From positions 1 through 17,757 of the forward strand of contig SEEY01000015.1 in NCBI GenBank assembly GCA_004211235.1: a DNA stretch of 17,757 bases. Reading direction: 5' to 3'. Below are positions 15,376 to 17,757 of the stretch, piece after piece. The position numbers were made by a program, and so were the translations under genes. The stretch is from Rubrivivax sp. (lineage in GTDB: Bacteria; Pseudomonadota; Gammaproteobacteria; Burkholderiales; Burkholderiaceae). Positions within the stretch are counted from its first letter, which is position 1. Each line of letters opens with the position of its first letter. The notes under the pieces were generated by a model. The model was not told the DNA's origin. It made no database searches and saw nothing but the letters and a program-made list of their open reading frames with translations.

Positions 15376-16569
15376 TCAACGCCGTGGCAACAGGGCCAGG
15401 GCCATGGCCAGCTCGCTCGACGCAGTGCGCTCAGTGGACAGCTTCGTCATGCTCCGCATGCCCGCGCAGTCCATGCCGAGGCCTTCCAGCGTTCGCGTGT
15501 GGAACGCATTCTGCGCAGCCTTCAAGGTGTCGCCTTGATAGGCTTGCTGCTCGCGCGGCACCCCGGTGCGCTCGGCCATCAGTCGCGCAAGGTTGGCGTC
15601 TGCAAAATCTGTGGCGCCTGCCAGCACCTGGCGCGCCACGCTGCGGCACTGCGCCAGCCGCGTCCTGTCGCGCAGCGCGTCGTCATTGCAGGCGCTGAGG
15701 GGCGCGCGTATATCCAGCGGCCACATCATCGCGTCGATGCCGATGACAACGGCCAAGGCCTGACCAAGATCGGCCGTATCCGGCACGGCATCGGCTGCCG
15801 CCACGGCCTGCGTCTCCAGCAGCCAGGAGCCCCGCGACAGCCGAGGCCGGGCGGCGGCCTCGGCCAGCGCGGCGTCCACGCCGGCGGCATCCTTGCGCCG
15901 CTGCGCATCTGCCAACAGACGTAGCCAGGGGCGCGCATCCGATGGGTCCAGTTCGGCCCAGCGGCGAGCATTCAGGCGCGCGCAATGCGGCACGCTTTCC
16001 TGCCACCCCTGGCATGCCGACAACGCCATCTGATAGGCCTGTGCATCGCTGCTGCGCTCGGCCAGCAGCGCCGCACCCTCACGGTCCTGCATCAGCAGCC
16101 GTGCCGCCACCTGTTGCCGCTCGTTGCCCGCGGCGAGGCGCGCTGAGATGCGCGCCACGCCGGCGCTGCCGATGCGCTGCATCTTCTCGCCAATGGCCTG
16201 AACCTGCGCTTGGCCCAGCGCCCGATCTGCCTTCCAACGCCGCAGTTCTTCGGCAGTGACTCGCCTGACGCCACAGAACTCCAGACCCTCAGGCGGAATT
16301 TCCATGCCATGGGTCTCGCCGGTTGCGGGCGGCGAAGGCGGCTGCCCGCTGATACGGGCGAGCGAGGCGGCGGCTGCGGAGCCAGCGCCCATGGCGGCAG
16401 CGACCGCGGAGGCGGCCGGCCCAATGCCGGGCACCGCCTCGGCAGTTCCTCCGGCCGGCACCGGCACCGGCACCGGCACCGGCACCGAGTCGCGCGCCAG
16501 CCGCAGCACGGCGAGCGTCACGATGGCGAGGAGGCAGGCCGTGAAGATGCGCCGGTTCCGTACAGTCAT
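15376..16569 (-). CDS. Membrane-anchored six-cysteine protein of unknown function (paralogue A)
   Basis: 397 residues from ATG at 16569; not a family I can name. The N-terminus is basic (MTVRNRRIF) followed by one hydrophobic segment (about 8-25), consistent with a signal anchor and a periplasmic body. Next comes a VP repeat (29-38, five Val-Pro units), then an Ala/Gly/Pro-rich linker to about residue 95. The globular part starts at LEFCGVRRV and is mainly alpha-helical, with helix pairs reminiscent of TPR/Sel1-like repeats (RQQVAARLLMQDREGAALLA, DAQAYQMALSACQGW). Cysteines outside the membrane segment are at 99, 186, 196, 294, 308 and 368. It lies 24 bases after the upstream gene, its paralogue, and is probably cotranscribed with it. 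The nearest GAGG is too far upstream of the start codon to be a good ribosome-binding site. Its stop is one base from that of the hydrolase. Confidence 0.75.
   Translation of the reverse strand: MTVRNRRIFTACLLAIVTLAVLRLARDSVPVPVPVPVPAGGTAEAVPGIGPAASAVAAAMGAGSAAAASLARISGQPPSPPATGETHGMEIPPEGLEFCGVRRVTAEELRRWKADRALGQAQVQAIGEKMQRIGSAGVARISARLAAGNERQQVAARLLMQDREGAALLAERSSDAQAYQMALSACQGWQESVPHCARLNARRWAELDPSDARPWLRLLADAQRRKDAAGVDAALAEAAARPRLSRGSWLLETQAVAAADAVPDTADLGQALAVVIGIDAMMWPLDIRAPLSACNDDALRDRTRLAQCRSVARQVLAGATDFADANLARLMAERTGVPREQQAYQGDTLKAAQNAFHTRTLEGLGMDCAGMRSMTKLSTERTASSELAMALALLPRR
16457..16486. repeat. Hexanucleotide tandem repeat (GGCACC)5
   Basis: Five perfect copies of GGCACC. On the minus strand they encode five Val-Pro dipeptides just after the membrane segment of paralogue A. 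The six-base unit keeps the reading frame, so slippage would change linker length without truncating the protein. Confidence 0.85.
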
Positions 16570-16593
16570 GCAGCCAGCATACGGTGAGCGCCT

Positions 16594-17757
16594 CTAGTGA
16601 GGGCCGGCCGCGGCGGTGCCTTCCTTGAGCCGGGCGCGCGCATAGGCCAGCTCACCCTGGCGGGCCGACATCGCGAGATGCTGGCCGGCTCGGGTGAAGT
16701 TGGCGCAGCTGGGCTCGTCCATCCAGGCCTGCGGCTCCTTGCGCAGCACTTGTTGCAGGCGCTCCAGTTCGGCATGCGTGACGGCCTGCGCACTGTGAGG
16801 CAGCGACAGCCTTTCCTCGAGCAGGTGCAGCAGGCGGGCATCGAGAAGTTCTGTCGTGATGTCAGGCAACCGGCGCGCCACCTGCTCGCACAACTGCCGT
16901 CGATTCGCATCGACCACCCGCGAAGGCTGGCAGGCGTGGATGACGCCGCTGGGAGCGCCTTCGATATACGTCGACATGTCAGAGGACGCGGCCGTCATCA
17001 GGAGCAGGGTCTCGGCCATCGTCGGTTCAGCCCCGACGGCCTCGGCCAGCACATCGCTCAGCGGCCTTGCGCTGTGCGCGCGATAGCCGCGCTGCCCGAG
17101 TGGGTAGAGCGCCTGCGCCGTCGCGGCGTCGTCTCGGCGGCCGTGCGCCTCGTTCAGGCGCACGAGCGCGGGCCAGGCATCGTCAGGGCTCAGCATCTCC
17201 ATGCGTTCCAGCGTCAATGCTGCGCAGGCGGTGGGTTGGGCGCCGGGGGGCATCAACTCAGGCGTCCAGAACCCGCTCGCCGCCGATGCGGGCGGCACCG
17301 CGCGATACGCGGCATAGACGGCGCGGTATTGCGCATCCTTGCGGCAGGCGCGCAGCGCCAGACGGTAAGCCGTCGCATCGTTCGTCTGTGCCACCAAGCC
17401 GGCCGCCCCCTGAACGTCCTCGCGCAACAACGCCGCGGCCACGCGCTGTTTCAGGGCGCCGTCGTCCAACCGTTCGAGGAGTTGCGCCTGTGCCCGCCGA
17501 ACTTGCTGATCCACCGCGTCGGCCCAGGCCGGCGGCGGCTGGCCCTCGCCGGTTTCCAGTTCACTGCGCAGCACACGACCATGACCACAGACTTCAACGA
17601 ACGCAGAGGACGCGGCGCCCTTCGCTGCCGTGGCGATGGCGATCAACGCTGCAGGAACGGAGGATGCCGGTCCGGCGCCGAGTCTTGGCGTGGCAGCGGA
17701 CGCTGCCTGCCCCGGTGCTGGCGCCTGTGCAGGCGGCCTCGCACCCTGCCCTTCATC
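16594..17757 (-). CDS. Six-cysteine protein of unknown function (paralogue B), 5' end outside window
   Basis: The frame is open from the right edge: 37 codons (DEGQGARPPAQAPAPG... onward) precede a TTG at 17646 that has no ribosome-binding site, so the true start lies beyond the window. 387 codons are visible. The first part is an Ala/Pro/Gly-rich linker like that of paralogue A, then VEVCGHGRV. The globular part aligns with paralogue A: VAAALLREDVQGAAGLVAQT and ATAYRLALRAC match its VAARLLMQDREGAALLAER and AQAYQMALSAC, and LSPDDAWPALVRLNEAHGRRDD matches LDPSDARPWLRLLADAQRRKD. Counted from the TTG, cysteines are at 20, 101, 141, 239, 253 and 314. A membrane anchor upstream is expected by analogy but not visible. 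Function is unknown; no enzyme motif is seen. Confidence 0.75.
   Translation of the reverse strand, partial: DEGQGARPPAQAPAPGQAASAATPRLGAGPASSVPAALIAIATAAKGAASSAFVEVCGHGRVLRSELETGEGQPPPAWADAVDQQVRRAQAQLLERLDDGALKQRVAAALLREDVQGAAGLVAQTNDATAYRLALRACRKDAQYRAVYAAYRAVPPASAASGFWTPELMPPGAQPTACAALTLERMEMLSPDDAWPALVRLNEAHGRRDDAATAQALYPLGQRGYRAHSARPLSDVLAEAVGAEPTMAETLLLMTAASSDMSTYIEGAPSGVIHACQPSRVVDANRRQLCEQVARRLPDITTELLDARLLHLLEERLSLPHSAQAVTHAELERLQQVLRKEPQAWMDEPSCANFTRAGQHLAMSARQGELAYARARLKEGTAAAGPH

Noticed and set aside
17644..17646. TTG as start of paralogue B
   Set aside because: The frame continues open to the window edge with a linker resembling that of paralogue A, so the real start lies outside.

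Overview
The window is GC-rich, with third codon positions mostly G or C, and reads as chromosomal DNA of a betaproteobacterium, probably Burkholderiales of the Roseateles/Rubrivivax kind. That placement is an inference from the PEP carboxylase sequence, codon use and the style of the TonB-dependent receptor. There is no phage, insertion sequence, CRISPR array, rRNA or tRNA.

Bases 1-8109 (minus strand) form one co-directional block. It starts with a TonB-dependent outer-membrane receptor, followed by a flavin-dependent tryptophan-halogenase-like protein, a SapC-family protein, a cupin-like/JmjC Fe(II) oxygenase and a second halogenase-like protein cut by the left edge. The four downstream genes are separated by only 5-13 bases. 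The receptor is separated from them by 161 bases and a stem-loop that overlaps its stop codon. Its 5' leader holds three dyads in 75 bases: a LacI-type operator-like site and two perfect inverted repeats, followed by a strong Shine-Dalgarno sequence. The simplest reading is a substrate-induced uptake and oxidative-modification locus. The substrate and the halogenation target cannot be read from the sequence.

Bases 8110-9155 hold the receptor's upstream region and a decayed OmpR-type winged-helix gene. It has no receiver domain and is frameshifted just before the last strand of the DNA-binding wing.

Bases 9156-13326 (plus strand) carry an intact phosphoenolpyruvate carboxylase gene (ppc) with a 7-bp dyad in its leader, then a membrane diguanylate cyclase with a periplasmic beta-rich input domain and a GGEEF catalytic site. 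Bases 13327-15374 hold a periplasmic glycine-zipper protein with an internally duplicated N-terminal module (minus) and, divergent from it, an alpha/beta hydrolase (plus). Bases 15376-17757 (minus) carry two tandem, diverged paralogues of an exported or membrane-anchored family I cannot name. They share six cysteines with nearly fixed spacing. The upstream copy runs off the right edge.

The right half is packed with convergent gene ends: two stop codons fuse into TGATCA at 13324-13329, and there is a one-base gap at 15375. The strongest candidates for something under-described are the receptor/halogenase/oxygenase operon with its structured leader, and the six-cysteine tandem paralogues.
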